The notes: a model not told the origin generated them from the sequence alone. A DNA stretch of 64,000 bases from Bradyrhizobium nivariense (GCF_029846715.1 NZ_JARVWW010000012.1:124001-188000); one strand, 5' to 3'. Counted from the stretch's first letter, positions 18,198-27,256 are shown. Translations and numbers: made by a program.

Positions 18198-19457
18198 ATG
18201 AGACTGCTCGGGAAACTGGGACTCGCCGTTGTCGCATGCCTGCTTGGAGCGGACCTCGCCGCAGCCGAAACGACGGTAAAGTGGCTGCACATCGAGGCCA
18301 ATCCGGCCCAGGTCAAAATCTGGGAGGAGGTCGCACGCGCCTATGAGGGGGCGCATCCGGGCGTCAAGGTCGAGATGCAGTTCCTCGAGAACGAGGCCTA
18401 CAAGGCCAAGCTGCCGACCATCCTGCAGTCCAAGGACCGGCCGAACATCATCTACAGCTGGGCCGGCGGTGTCCTGAAGACGCAGATCGAGGCCGGCGTG
18501 CTCGACGACATCACTGATTCTGTGAAGGGCTACAGCGACAGTCTCACACCGGCGGCGCTCGCCGCCTTCACCAGCAACGGCCGTGTTTTTGGTCTGCCCA
18601 CAGCGCTCTCGCAGGTCGGCTTCCTCTGCAACAAGGAGCTGATGGCCAAGGCGAAGGTCGACCCTGCCGGGATCAAGAGCTGGGACGATCTGCTTGCTGC
18701 CGTGAAGACGTTGAAATCTGCCGGCGTGACCCCGATCGTGGTCGGCGGCGCCGACAAATGGCCGCTGCACTTCTACTGGACGCACCTTGCGGTGCGCATC
18801 GGCGGCAAAGCGGCGTTCGATGCGGCGCTGCGCGGCGAGGACGGCGGCTTCGCCGGGGAAACCTTCCAGAAATCCGGCGAGCTGTTCAAGCAACTCGTCG
18901 ATCTCCAGCCGTTCCAGAATGGCTTCCTCGGTTTCAAGAATCCGCAGGCCGTCGGCTATTTCGGCGACGGCAAGGCGGCGATGACGCTCGCGATCAGCAC
19001 GGTCTATCATCTGCAGCGCGCTCTCGCCGCTGACAAGGTCGGATTGAACGAAGACAAGATGTGCTGGTTCGATTTCCCGGTCGTGACCGGCGGCAAGGGC
19101 GCGCCGACCGATACGCTCGGCGGCATCACCGGTTGGTTGATTACAAAGGGCTCGCCGAAGGAGGCTGTCGATTTCCTGAAATACTTCGTCTCCAAGGAGG
19201 TGCAGACGCGGCTTGCCGCGGGCAACTTCATTATCCCGGTGGTGCAGGGCGCAGACGTCGGCCTCAACAACTCCTTCATGAAGCTGATCGCGGCCAATCT
19301 GGCGAAGTCGAACTACCACCAGAACTTCTATGACCAGAGCCTCGGCCCGTCGGTCGGCCGCGTCGTCAACGACGTCACCGCCGAGATCGCCGGCGGCAGC
19401 ATGAGCCCGCAAGACGCCGCCAAGGCGATCCAGGCGGCCTGGAAGCAGGGTAACTGA
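18198..19457 (+). CDS. sugar ABC transporter substrate-binding protein (family 1, UgpB/MalE-like)
   Basis: 419 residues with a signal peptide (hydrophobic 8-20, cleavage near AAA-E). The mature part begins TTVKWLHIEANPAQVKIWEEV and contains YSWAGG, GLPTALSQVGFLCNKEL and FDFPVVTGGKG, characteristic of the SBP_bac_1 family for di- or oligosaccharides. Delivers sugar to the two permeases that follow directly (2-base and overlapping junctions). A GTG at 18195 precedes the ATG at 18198; GGAGG at 18187-18191 places the ATG at the better distance. Confidence 0.9.
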   Translation: MRLLGKLGLAVVACLLGADLAAAETTVKWLHIEANPAQVKIWEEVARAYEGAHPGVKVEMQFLENEAYKAKLPTILQSKDRPNIIYSWAGGVLKTQIEAGVLDDITDSVKGYSDSLTPAALAAFTSNGRVFGLPTALSQVGFLCNKELMAKAKVDPAGIKSWDDLLAAVKTLKSAGVTPIVVGGADKWPLHFYWTHLAVRIGGKAAFDAALRGEDGGFAGETFQKSGELFKQLVDLQPFQNGFLGFKNPQAVGYFGDGKAAMTLAISTVYHLQRALAADKVGLNEDKMCWFDFPVVTGGKGAPTDTLGGITGWLITKGSPKEAVDFLKYFVSKEVQTRLAAGNFIIPVVQGADVGLNNSFMKLIAANLAKSNYHQNFYDQSLGPSVGRVVNDVTAEIAGGSMSPQDAAKAIQAAWKQGN

Positions 19458-19459
19458 CG

Positions 19460-20401
19460 GTGGCGCGGCGGACCGCGAGCGTGTCGGCGATGGGCGTTGC
19501 CGGCGGGATGGTCCAGCAGGTCACGGTCCGTGGACCGAGTTGGGACGGCAGGCTCACGGTGCTCATCCTGTTCCTGCCGCCGGCGCTGCTATTGTTCACG
19601 TTGTTCGTTGTGCTGCCGATCGGCGAAGCAGCTTGGTACTCGGCCTTCAACTGGAACGGGTTCGGCAGGCCGAGCAACTGGATTGGCTTCGACAATTACC
19701 GCTTCGTTTTGGAGACGCGCGCCTTCTGGCTCGCGCTACGCAACAATGGGCTGATCATTGCTGTTTCGCTCGCCATCCAGCTGCCGCTTGCGCTCACGCT
19801 GGCCTTGATGCTCGCCGAACGCTTTCGTGGGGCGGTGGCGCTGCGCACGCTGTTCTTCATGCCCTATATCCTGGCCGAGATCGCGACCGGGCTGATCTTC
19901 AGCTTCGTCTATGACGGCGACTACGGCCTTGTCGCCTCAATCTGGCGCACCTTCGGCGCCGAGCCTCCGCATCTGCTGGCCTCGACCGACACGGCGATGC
20001 TGGCGGTGCTGATCGTGATCGTGTGGAAGTACTTTGGCTTCCACATGATGCTTTTCATCGCGGCGCTTCAGAGCCTCGACAAGAGCCTGATCGAGGCAGC
20101 CCGCATCGACGGCGCGACCCGGTCGCAAGCCCTGCGCCATGTCGTCATCCCCTTGCTCTATCCGACGATCCGGCTCTCCGTGTTTTTCGCCATTGTCGGC
20201 TCGCTGCAGCTGTTCGACCTCGTCATGCCGCTGACGCGCGGGGGGCCCGCGGACTCCTCGAACACGATGGTGAGCTTTCTCTACAACAATGGCATCTCGC
20301 GCATGCGGGTCGGCTACGGCAGCGCCATCGGTGTCATTCTGTTCGCGATCTGCGTGACCTTTGCGTTCACGTACAAGCGATGGTTCATGCGCGATGAGTA
20401 G
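19460..20401 (+). CDS. sugar ABC transporter permease (MalF-like)
   Basis: 313 residues, six membrane segments, and the EAA loop EAARIDGATRSQALRHVVIPLL, which docks the ATPase subunit. First inner-membrane subunit of the importer. The GTG at 19460 begins 2 bases after the preceding stop; an ATG at 19487 is an alternative start. The last residues overlap the start of the next permease. Confidence 0.9.
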   Translation: MARRTASVSAMGVAGGMVQQVTVRGPSWDGRLTVLILFLPPALLLFTLFVVLPIGEAAWYSAFNWNGFGRPSNWIGFDNYRFVLETRAFWLALRNNGLIIAVSLAIQLPLALTLALMLAERFRGAVALRTLFFMPYILAEIATGLIFSFVYDGDYGLVASIWRTFGAEPPHLLASTDTAMLAVLIVIVWKYFGFHMMLFIAALQSLDKSLIEAARIDGATRSQALRHVVIPLLYPTIRLSVFFAIVGSLQLFDLVMPLTRGGPADSSNTMVSFLYNNGISRMRVGYGSAIGVILFAICVTFAFTYKRWFMRDE

Positions 20402-21242
20402 CGCCGAGACCAACCGCTCGCCGTTCGATCCCGCCGTGCTGTTCAAGGCGGTGTTCCTCGCCGTCGTTGCCGTGTTCGTGCTGGTGCCGCTGCTCGCGAC
20501 CTTGCTCGGCGGCTTCAAATCGCTCGGCGAGCTGCGCGTCAATCCGTTCGGCCTGCCACGTCACTGGGAGTGGCAGAACTATGCCGACATCCTATTCTCC
20601 GGGCGCTACTGGCAGCTGTTGCGCAACTCGCTGATCATCTCGACCCTCACGGTGGCCCTGACCCTGATCGTCGCCTCGATGGCGGCGTTCACCTTCGCTC
20701 ATATCAAGTTCTACGGCAGCTCGATGCTGCTGAGCTACCTGACGCTCGGCCTGCTGTTTCCGGCCGCGACCGCGGTGCTGCCGCTCTTCATCAAGGTGCG
20801 CGATCTCGGCCTGCTCGATACCTATTTTGGCGTTGCACTGCCGCAGGTGGCTTTCAGTCTTGCGATGAGCGTGCTGCTGCTGCGGCGTTTTTTCAAGGAC
20901 ATCCCTTACGAACTGCTGGAGGCCGCGCTGGTCGACGGCTGCAGCTATGTCAAATTCTTCCGCTATGTGACGTTGCCCTTATCGCGGCCGATCCTGGCGA
21001 CCGTCGGGACCATCACCTTCGTCAACAGCTGGAATGCCTATCTGTTGCCGCTGGTGATGCTCAATACCGACGCGCTCTATCCCTGGCCGCTCGGTATCAT
21101 GGTTTATCAGGGCGAGTATTCGTCCGAGTGGCATCTAATCCTGGCCTTCATCACGCTTACCATCCTGCCGACGATCATTCTCTTCCTCCTGGCGCAGAAA
21201 CACATCGTCGCAGGTCTCACCGCAGGCGCGGTCAAGGGATGA
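20394..21242 (+). CDS. sugar ABC transporter permease (MalG-like)
   Basis: 282 residues, six membrane segments, EAA loop LLEAALVDGCSYVKFFRYVTLP and the family ending FLLAQKHIVAGLTAGAVKG. Second membrane subunit. The ATG at 20394 lies inside the end of the previous gene (8-base overlap), implying coupled translation. No ATP-binding subunit follows. Confidence 0.9.
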   Translation: MSSAETNRSPFDPAVLFKAVFLAVVAVFVLVPLLATLLGGFKSLGELRVNPFGLPRHWEWQNYADILFSGRYWQLLRNSLIISTLTVALTLIVASMAAFTFAHIKFYGSSMLLSYLTLGLLFPAATAVLPLFIKVRDLGLLDTYFGVALPQVAFSLAMSVLLLRRFFKDIPYELLEAALVDGCSYVKFFRYVTLPLSRPILATVGTITFVNSWNAYLLPLVMLNTDALYPWPLGIMVYQGEYSSEWHLILAFITLTILPTIILFLLAQKHIVAGLTAGAVKG

Positions 21243-21264
21243 GCGATATCTCACGGAGATCACA

Positions 21265-22362
21265 ATGAGAAAAGTCGGCGTCGGAATCATCGGCTGCGGC
21301 AATATCAGCACTGCCTATCTGAAGGCAGCCCAGCGCTTCCCGGTGATGGAAATCAAGGCGCTCGCCGATATGCGCAGCGATGTGGCGGAGCGGCAGGGCG
21401 CCGTCTTCGGGCTGCCGGCGATGCGGGTCGATCAATTGCTCAAGCGAGACGACGTCGAGATCGTCATCAACCTCACCGTGCCACTCGCCCACACCGACGT
21501 CAGCCTCGCGGTGCTGAACGCCGGCAAGCACGTTCATTCCGAGAAGCCGCTCGGCATCGACGTCACGGAAGCCCGCAAGGTGATCGATCTCGCCGCGCAG
21601 AAGAACCTTCGCGTCGGCTGCGCGCCCGATACGTTTCTCGGCGGTGGGCACCAGACCGCGCGCAAGCTGATCGACGATGGCGCGATAGGCACGCCTGTGG
21701 GAGGCAGCGCGTTCTTCGGCTGCCCCGGCCACGAGCGCTGGCATCCGGCGCCGGGTTTCTACTATTTGCACGGCGGCGGGCCGATGCTTGACATGGGCCC
21801 GTACTACATCACCGATCTCGTGCAGCTGCTCGGCCCGGTCGCGAGCGTGATGGGCTCGACCGCGCGCCCGAAATCCGAGCGGCTGGTCACCAGCCAGCCG
21901 ATGAACGGCACGCTGATCCCGGTCGAAGTTTCGACCCATGTCGCCGGCACGCTCGAATTCGAGAGCGGGGCGCTCGTCTCGATCGCGATGAGCTTTGATG
22001 TGCCGAAGCACCGGCACGCGCCGATCGAGATCTATGGCGACAAAGGCAGCATGCTGGTGCCGGATCCGAACCGCTTCGGCGGCGAGGTGCAGGTTGCGAA
22101 GACCGGCAGTGAATGGGAGCCGGTGCCGCTGACTCACGGTCATGTCGACGGTGAGTTCCGTTCCATCGGCGCCGCCGACATGGCCTCTGCGATCCTGAAC
22201 GATCGGCCGCACCGCGCTAGCGGCGCGCTCGCTTTCCATGTGCTGGAGGTGATGGAGGCGTTCCAGACCTCCGCCGACGAAGGACGCCGCGTCAAGATCG
22301 AGAGCTGCGTCGAGCGGCCGGCGATGCTGCCGGCCGGGCGCGAAACCGGACAGATCGACTGA
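21265..22362 (+). CDS. Gfo/Idh/MocA-family oxidoreductase
   Basis: 365 residues. N-terminal Rossmann motif VGIIGCGNIS (5-14); EKPLGID carries the conserved Glu-Lys-Pro of the family; the C-terminal alpha/beta domain holds GGGPMLDMGPYYITDL, where the family's catalytic His/Asp helix lies. NAD(P)-dependent oxidation or reduction of a sugar or inositol. Located inside the sugar importer operon and next to a ThuA protein, a pair often found in alphaproteobacterial 3-keto-sugar catabolism (trehalose, sucrose, levoglucosan). Specific sugar unknown. Confidence 0.88.
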   Translation: MRKVGVGIIGCGNISTAYLKAAQRFPVMEIKALADMRSDVAERQGAVFGLPAMRVDQLLKRDDVEIVINLTVPLAHTDVSLAVLNAGKHVHSEKPLGIDVTEARKVIDLAAQKNLRVGCAPDTFLGGGHQTARKLIDDGAIGTPVGGSAFFGCPGHERWHPAPGFYYLHGGGPMLDMGPYYITDLVQLLGPVASVMGSTARPKSERLVTSQPMNGTLIPVEVSTHVAGTLEFESGALVSIAMSFDVPKHRHAPIEIYGDKGSMLVPDPNRFGGEVQVAKTGSEWEPVPLTHGHVDGEFRSIGAADMASAILNDRPHRASGALAFHVLEVMEAFQTSADEGRRVKIESCVERPAMLPAGRETGQID

Positions 22363-22372
22363 GGACAGAAAC

Positions 22373-23017
22373 ATGCGCAAGGCAATGATTGTATGGGGCG
22401 GCTGGCCGGGACATGATCCCGATCTCTGTGCCTCGATGATCCGCGGCTGGCTGAAGGCGGAAGGCTTCGAGGTGCGGACCGAAACCACGACGGCGGCGTT
22501 CGCCGATCCCGCAATTCATGATCTGTCGCTGATCATCCCCATCTACACCATGTCGAAGATCGAGAAGGCGGAGGCGCTCAATCTCTGCGCGGCAGTGCGT
22601 AGCGGCGTCGGGCTCGCCGGCCATCACGGCGGCATGGGCGACGCGTTCCGCGATTCCGTCGACTACCAGTTCCTGTGCGGCGGGCAGTGGGTTGCGCATC
22701 CCGGCAACATCATCGACTACAGGGTCGACTTGACGAAGCCGGATGACCCCATCATGAAGGGCCTGAAAAGTTTCGAGCATCGTTCCGAGCAATACTACAT
22801 GCATGTCGACCCCGCCAACGAGGTGTTGGCGACGACGACTTTCACCGGCGAGCACGCGCCCTGGATCGACGGGGTGGTGATGCCTGTGGTCTGGAAGAAG
22901 CGATACGGCGCGGGCAGGGTGTTCTATTGCTCGCTCGGCCACCGCGCCTACGAGCTCGACGTACCGGAGATCCGAACGTTGATGACGCGCGGCATGCTGT
23001 GGGCAGCGCGCGAATGA
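22373..23017 (+). CDS. ThuA-domain protein
   Basis: 214 residues, glutamine-amidotransferase-like fold of the ThuA family: KAMIVWGGWPGHDP at the start, then GLAGHHGGMGDAF and a C-terminal PVVWKKRYGAGRVFYCSLGHRAYE. ThuA proteins accompany Gfo/Idh dehydrogenases in trehalose and other disaccharide pathways and may act on 3-keto sugars. Starts 10 bases after the oxidoreductase, and its TGA overlaps the ATG of the LacI-type gene (ATGA, 23014-23017). Confidence 0.88.
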   Translation: MRKAMIVWGGWPGHDPDLCASMIRGWLKAEGFEVRTETTTAAFADPAIHDLSLIIPIYTMSKIEKAEALNLCAAVRSGVGLAGHHGGMGDAFRDSVDYQFLCGGQWVAHPGNIIDYRVDLTKPDDPIMKGLKSFEHRSEQYYMHVDPANEVLATTTFTGEHAPWIDGVVMPVVWKKRYGAGRVFYCSLGHRAYELDVPEIRTLMTRGMLWAARE

Positions 23018-24063
23018 CGGCTGTTGCGACCCGGCCGGTGATTCGCGCCACGCTTGAAGACGTCGCGCGCGCGGCGGGTGTTTCGCTCGCCACCGCCGAC
23101 CGCGTCGTCAACCGGCGCGAGGGCGTTCGTGCCAAGACCGTCGCGCGCGTCGAGGCCGCGGTGGCAAAACTCGGCTATCGTGCCGATGTCGCGGCCGCTC
23201 GGCTTGCCCGCGGGCAGACGTTCCGCTTTGCCTTCGTGCTGCCGACCGGTAGCAACAGCTTCATGACCAACCTGACCGAGCAGGTCCAGCGCACCGCGGA
23301 CTGGCTCGCCGGCCAGCGTGGCTTCATTGATATCCTCCATGTCGACGTGTTCGATCCGGATGTACTCGCCGCCGCGCTGGAAAACCTGTCGCCCGCCTAT
23401 CAGGGCGTCGCCGTCATCGCGCTAGATCATCCCAGGGTTCGCGCCGCGATCGACGAGCTCGCCACACGCGGGGTCGCAGTGGTGACCCTTGTGTCGGACG
23501 CGCCGAGCTCGCGCCGCCTGCACTATGTCGGCATCGACAATCCGGCCGCAGGCCGCACGGCTGCTACGCTGATGGGACGGTTTCTCACTGGCCGCGAGGG
23601 GACGGTCGTCGTGATCGCGGGATCATTGTCGCTGCGCGATCACACCGAGCGGCAATACGGCTTCCACCAGATCCTGTCCAGCGAGTATCCGAACCTGCTC
23701 GGGCTATCGGTGATCGAGGGCCGCGACGACAGCGAGCGCACGCGGGAGCTCACGGCCGCGCTGCTGGCACGTCACGCCGATCTCCGCGGCATATACTGCT
23801 GCGGTGCCGGAAACCGCGGCATTGCGGACGCGCTCGAGGCCTCGGGACGCGCGCGCGAGGTGGTCTGGATTGCCCATGAGCTGACCCAGCACACGCGGCG
23901 TTTCCTGGTCCGCGGCACGCTCGATGCCGTAATCAACCAGGACCCCGGCCACGAGGCACGGTCTGCGGCGCGAGTTCTGCTCGCGCATTGTTCGGGTGAA
24001 CCCATCAGCCCCGACCAGGAGCGTATCCGTATCGACATTTTTCTGCGGGATAATCTACCGTAA
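23014..24063 (+). CDS. LacI-family transcriptional regulator
   Basis: 349 residues. The N-terminal helix-turn-helix TLEDVARAAGVSLATADRVVN plus hinge helix region (VAAARLARG) is followed by a periplasmic-binding-protein-like sensor domain (Peripla_BP_4 type). Last gene of the sugar operon and translationally coupled to the ThuA gene. The obvious target is the operon promoter upstream of 18198, with the sugar or a metabolite as inducer. Confidence 0.9.
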   Translation: MTAVATRPVIRATLEDVARAAGVSLATADRVVNRREGVRAKTVARVEAAVAKLGYRADVAAARLARGQTFRFAFVLPTGSNSFMTNLTEQVQRTADWLAGQRGFIDILHVDVFDPDVLAAALENLSPAYQGVAVIALDHPRVRAAIDELATRGVAVVTLVSDAPSSRRLHYVGIDNPAAGRTAATLMGRFLTGREGTVVVIAGSLSLRDHTERQYGFHQILSSEYPNLLGLSVIEGRDDSERTRELTAALLARHADLRGIYCCGAGNRGIADALEASGRAREVVWIAHELTQHTRRFLVRGTLDAVINQDPGHEARSAARVLLAHCSGEPISPDQERIRIDIFLRDNLP

Positions 24064-24086
24064 CGTCGAGTCGCCTGCGGAGTGCA

Positions 24087-24713
24087 TCAGAAGCTCGCGC
24101 CCATTGCGGCCAGGCGTTGATGAGCTCTTTCGCGGGCAGCCTCGATGGGCTGTTGCGGTCCGATGGTTGGCCCGATCGGAATGAAGCGGACATTGTTGAT
24201 ACCGACAAAGCGCAAAATCTCGCGCAGGTAAGGCGTTGCCATGTCGATGCGCCCGCGGTTCATTCCGGTGGCGAAATCGCTGCCACTGGCGATGACGACA
24301 ATGGTCGGCCGGTCCTTCAATAACGGGATGTATCCCAGGGACGGGTCAAACCGGAAGGTGAGCCCGGGCTGGACGATGACGTCGAACCATTGCTTGAGCT
24401 TATAGGGAATGCTGAAGTTCCACATCGGCGTCGAGATCAGCACCCGATCGGCGAGCGCCAAGCGGAGCGCCATACGCTCGGCCTCCGCAAAGCTGTCCCG
24501 TTGCGCGTCGTTGAAGGCTTGCGCCTTCATCCGTGCATATTTGGCCTCGACGATGGGGCCTGAAAATTCCGGCAGGCGCTCGCGCCAGAGATCCATAACG
24601 TCCACGTCCCAGTCGGGCCGGGCTCGGCTAAAACCGTCAAGGAAAACGCGCGCGCCGGCGCTCGACTCGGAGTCGCCGCGGGGCGAGCAGGACAGGTGCA
24701 GGAGCTTTGCCAC
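24087..24713 (-). CDS. azoR: FMN-dependent NADH azoreductase
   Basis: 208 residues with flavodoxin-like fold. LLHLSCSPRGDSESSAG contacts FMN phosphate; TPMWNFSIPYKLKQWFDVI matches the FMN-isoalloxazine loop of AzoR (its PMYNFNI segment); GITFR-like GLTFRFDP follows. Two-electron reduction of quinones, azo or nitro compounds with NADH. It begins 3 bases after the upstream fusion gene, so it is probably the last gene of the long leftward operon and may recycle a quinone or reduce a pathway intermediate. Confidence 0.85.
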   Translation of the reverse strand: MAKLLHLSCSPRGDSESSAGARVFLDGFSRARPDWDVDVMDLWRERLPEFSGPIVEAKYARMKAQAFNDAQRDSFAEAERMALRLALADRVLISTPMWNFSIPYKLKQWFDVIVQPGLTFRFDPSLGYIPLLKDRPTIVVIASGSDFATGMNRGRIDMATPYLREILRFVGINNVRFIPIGPTIGPQQPIEAARERAHQRLAAMGASF

Positions 24714-24716
24714 CGT

Positions 24717-26291
24717 TCATCCCAGCGCTTTGATCACCGCATCGGCCTTGGTCACGACGGCGACGTTCTGCATGGCGAAGTTGATCGATGCAGTGTGCCA
24801 GTCGGCATTCATGGTCGAGCAGCAATCCTCGGGGACGATCATGAAGTAGCCCTTGTCGGCCCCGGTCCGCGCCGTGTGCTCGACCGACATGTTGGTCCAG
24901 GCGCCGGTGTTGATGATCATGTCGCGGCCGGTGGCTTTAAGGATGGTTTCGAGCCGCGTGCCCTCCCAGGCGCTCATTCGCACCTTCTCGACCACGAAAT
25001 CGCCGGGTCGCGGCTCGAGGCCTGACACCGGTGCGGCCCCCCAGCTTCCGCGCACCATCGCCTTGCTGTCGACGAGACCCTCGAATAGCGGCGCATTCAG
25101 CGTCACGCCGGGCGCGCCCGGTTCGACCACGAACCAGACATGGATGATGGCGACGCCGCGCGCCCGCGCGGTCTCCGCGAGGCGGCGGACATTCTCGACG
25201 ACGTGCTGCTGGCGGGCATGCCCCGGCGCGCCGGAATCGGCAAACGCGCCACCGTCCATGATGACGTCGTTCTGGAGATCCTGGATGATCATGGCACAGC
25301 GTCGCGGGTCGAGCTGCATCTCGCCGTCGGCGAGGACGGGTGCGGCGGATGCAGAGCCGCCGGCTGCAGTGCCGCTGCCTCGCTTGCCGCTCATATAGGG
25401 CTCGTGGCGCGGGCCGACCTTGGTGGGAATGGCGTAGACCGAGTGCGTCGATGTCAGGTAGAGCGTGCGGAAATCCGGGCCGCCCCAGGCGAGGTTGGCG
25501 ACCAGTTCAGGCACGCGGAGCTTGCCGAGCAGCTCGCCGCCCGGCGAATAGACCCACACCCCGCCGGGCGCGGTGACCCAGACATTGCCGTGCTGGTCGC
25601 ACTTCATGCCGTCGGGCAAGCCGGGCTCGAGCTCGGAGCGGATGCCGCTCGCGAACACCCGCGCGGTCGACAGGGAACCGTCGGGATTGACATCGAACAC
25701 GCGGATCAGTGCCTGCACGGTGTCGTTGACATAGAGCAGCCTCTCGTCCGGCGAGAAGCACAGCCCGTTCGGCTGGTCGAACAGATTGCGGTCCACTACG
25801 AGCTTCGGCTCGGCGCCGGGCACGACGCGATAGACGCCCTGGAAGCCGAGCTGCCTTGGCCGCTCGACGCCGTAGACCGGCATGCGCCCATACCAGGGAT
25901 CGGAGAAATAGATCGCGCCGGAGGAGTGCACGCAGACGTCGTTGGGGCTGTTGAGCTCCTGTCCCCTAAAGTGCGAGGCCAGCACCTCGCGCCGCCCGTC
26001 CGGCCGCTCGCGGATCAACGAGGATGTCGCGTGCTCGCAAACGATCAAATTGAGCTCGGCGTCATAGGTCATGCCGTTGCATTTGTTCGAGGGACGCTTG
26101 ACCTCGGCGACGCCGCGCCGCGTATCCCAGCGCCGCCGAACGTCGCCCGGCATGTCCGAGAACAGCAGATGGTGATCGACCGGATGCCAGATCGGTCCCT
26201 CCGTGAAGTCAAAACCGGTGCCGACCTGCGCGACTGGCGCGTAAGGATCGATCAGGGTCTCGAATTCGGAGCGCAAGGTGACGTGCGTCAT
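24717..26291 (-). CDS. fusion: SMP-30/gluconolactonase + isochorismatase-like hydrolase
   Basis: 524 residues in two domains. Residues 1-295 form an SMP-30/gluconolactonase/LRE-like beta-propeller: Glu31 in TEGPIWHP, NSPNDVCV (114-121), NGLCFSPDE (175-183), LPDGMKCD (225-232), supplying the usual metal ligands for lactone hydrolysis. A Gly/Ser/Ala-rich linker (301-320) leads to an isochorismatase-like cysteine-hydrolase domain (about 330-524) with Asp338 and Lys436 of the Asp-Lys-Cys triad. The nucleophile position is Ser469 in TNMSVEHTAR, where family members normally have TNxCVE. The ATG at 26291 is chosen; residues upstream have no family character. Each domain exists alone elsewhere, so the fusion suggests sequential ring-opening and amide or ester cleavage. 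Confidence 0.85.
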   Translation of the reverse strand: MTHVTLRSEFETLIDPYAPVAQVGTGFDFTEGPIWHPVDHHLLFSDMPGDVRRRWDTRRGVAEVKRPSNKCNGMTYDAELNLIVCEHATSSLIRERPDGRREVLASHFRGQELNSPNDVCVHSSGAIYFSDPWYGRMPVYGVERPRQLGFQGVYRVVPGAEPKLVVDRNLFDQPNGLCFSPDERLLYVNDTVQALIRVFDVNPDGSLSTARVFASGIRSELEPGLPDGMKCDQHGNVWVTAPGGVWVYSPGGELLGKLRVPELVANLAWGGPDFRTLYLTSTHSVYAIPTKVGPRHEPYMSGKRGSGTAAGGSASAAPVLADGEMQLDPRRCAMIIQDLQNDVIMDGGAFADSGAPGHARQQHVVENVRRLAETARARGVAIIHVWFVVEPGAPGVTLNAPLFEGLVDSKAMVRGSWGAAPVSGLEPRPGDFVVEKVRMSAWEGTRLETILKATGRDMIINTGAWTNMSVEHTARTGADKGYFMIVPEDCCSTMNADWHTASINFAMQNVAVVTKADAVIKALG

Positions 26292-26305
26292 CGGTCGATC
26301 CTCAA

Positions 26306-26354
26306 GAGCATGATCCGGCAAAGTGGGGAGCGGTTTGCCGACAAGATCATGCGC
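26306..26354. repeat. REP-like interrupted palindrome
   Basis: GCATGATC (26308-26315) plus CGGCAAA (26316-26322) pair with TTTGCCG (26334-26340) plus GATCATGC (26345-26352), interrupted only by ACAA on the right arm. I recall this pattern (GCATGATC, then GGAAAA-like, then AGCGGTTTTCC, then GATCATGC) as an abundant intergenic repeat in Bradyrhizobium and other Rhizobiales. Between the MBL gene and the fusion gene it could reduce read-through or stabilise the upstream mRNA. Confidence 0.7.
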
Positions 26355-26365
26355 AGGTAAAAGCC

Positions 26366-27214
26366 TCAAGCCGGAAACCAGTTGCGCTGGGGCAGGGACT
26401 GCACGATCGGTCCAGGGACGTGGTCGTGCAGCCGGCCGACGACGTTGCCGCCTTCGATCTTGGCGGGACGGTCGTGGACCGGCAGCAGATAGCGCGAATT
26501 GCTGAGCAGCTTTTTGATGGCGGCTTTCTCCGCGCGCTTGGTGGTACCGTGGTTGCCCGTGGTGCGCGGCTCCCAGTCGTGGATCTCGTTGAAGGGCGTA
26601 ACGATCTGGTCGTTGAAATCATAGATGACGTCGCCGCAGATAGTGGCGATGCCGTCGGCGGTTTCGACGATGACGTTCATCGAGCCCTCCGTGTGCGCAT
26701 TCGCGGCGTCGCAATAGACGCCCGGCATCAGCTCGATAGGACCCGTGATCTCGAGGTCGAGAAAGCGCAGCGCGCTTTTGGTGTGCAGACGGTCGATCAG
26801 ATGCTTGATATCCGGCGCCGGATATTGCGGATGCATCAAGCCGGATACGGAATACTCAAGCTCGCGGCGGTTGACGACGACGGTCGTGTTCATCGGGAAC
26901 AGATCGTCCTTGCCGGCGTGGTCGATGTGCAGATGGGTGTGGCAGACGAAGCGCACATCGCCCATGCGCACGCCGTGCCGCGCAAGCTGGTTTTCGATCA
27001 TGTGCTCGTGATACTGCAGGCCGCGCATGCCCAGCGTCTCCATGATCTGGTTGGAGCGGTAGCCGGTGTCGACCACGACCGGGTAGGGGCCGCCGAGGAT
27101 CAGGAAGCCGAGGGTGAGGACGCGGCGGGTGCGGCCGCAGTCGCGGCCGAGAACCAGAAAGCTCGATTCCAGCTCGATATCGCCATAGTCCAGGATCTTG
27201 ATCTCCAGCGGCAT
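26366..27214 (-). CDS. metallo-beta-lactamase-fold hydrolase (AHL-lactonase-like)
   Basis: 282 residues. The dinuclear-zinc motif HTHLHIDHAG gives His94, His96, Asp98 and His99; further ligands fall in NAHTEGSMNV (His of the third site) and ICGDVIYD (Asp). Size and motif spacing match the AttM/AiiA N-acyl-homoserine lactonase branch, which opens lactone rings, although many relatives act on other lactones or esters. Start ATG at 27214. It sits in a catabolic operon between an amidohydrolase and an SMP-30 lactonase fusion, so a pathway lactone is more likely than quorum quenching. Confidence 0.85.
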   Translation of the reverse strand: MPLEIKILDYGDIELESSFLVLGRDCGRTRRVLTLGFLILGGPYPVVVDTGYRSNQIMETLGMRGLQYHEHMIENQLARHGVRMGDVRFVCHTHLHIDHAGKDDLFPMNTTVVVNRRELEYSVSGLMHPQYPAPDIKHLIDRLHTKSALRFLDLEITGPIELMPGVYCDAANAHTEGSMNVIVETADGIATICGDVIYDFNDQIVTPFNEIHDWEPRTTGNHGTTKRAEKAAIKKLLSNSRYLLPVHDRPAKIEGGNVVGRLHDHVPGPIVQSLPQRNWFPA

Positions 27215-27256
27215 TCCGTCCCTCCCTGTGTCCGTTCTCGTTCGTTTCCTCGGCGC

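Noticed and set aside
26366..27214. Dedicated quorum-quenching AHL lactonase
   Set aside because: The zinc motif and length fit, but the gene is embedded in a catabolic operon and there is no luxI/luxR-type gene in the window.
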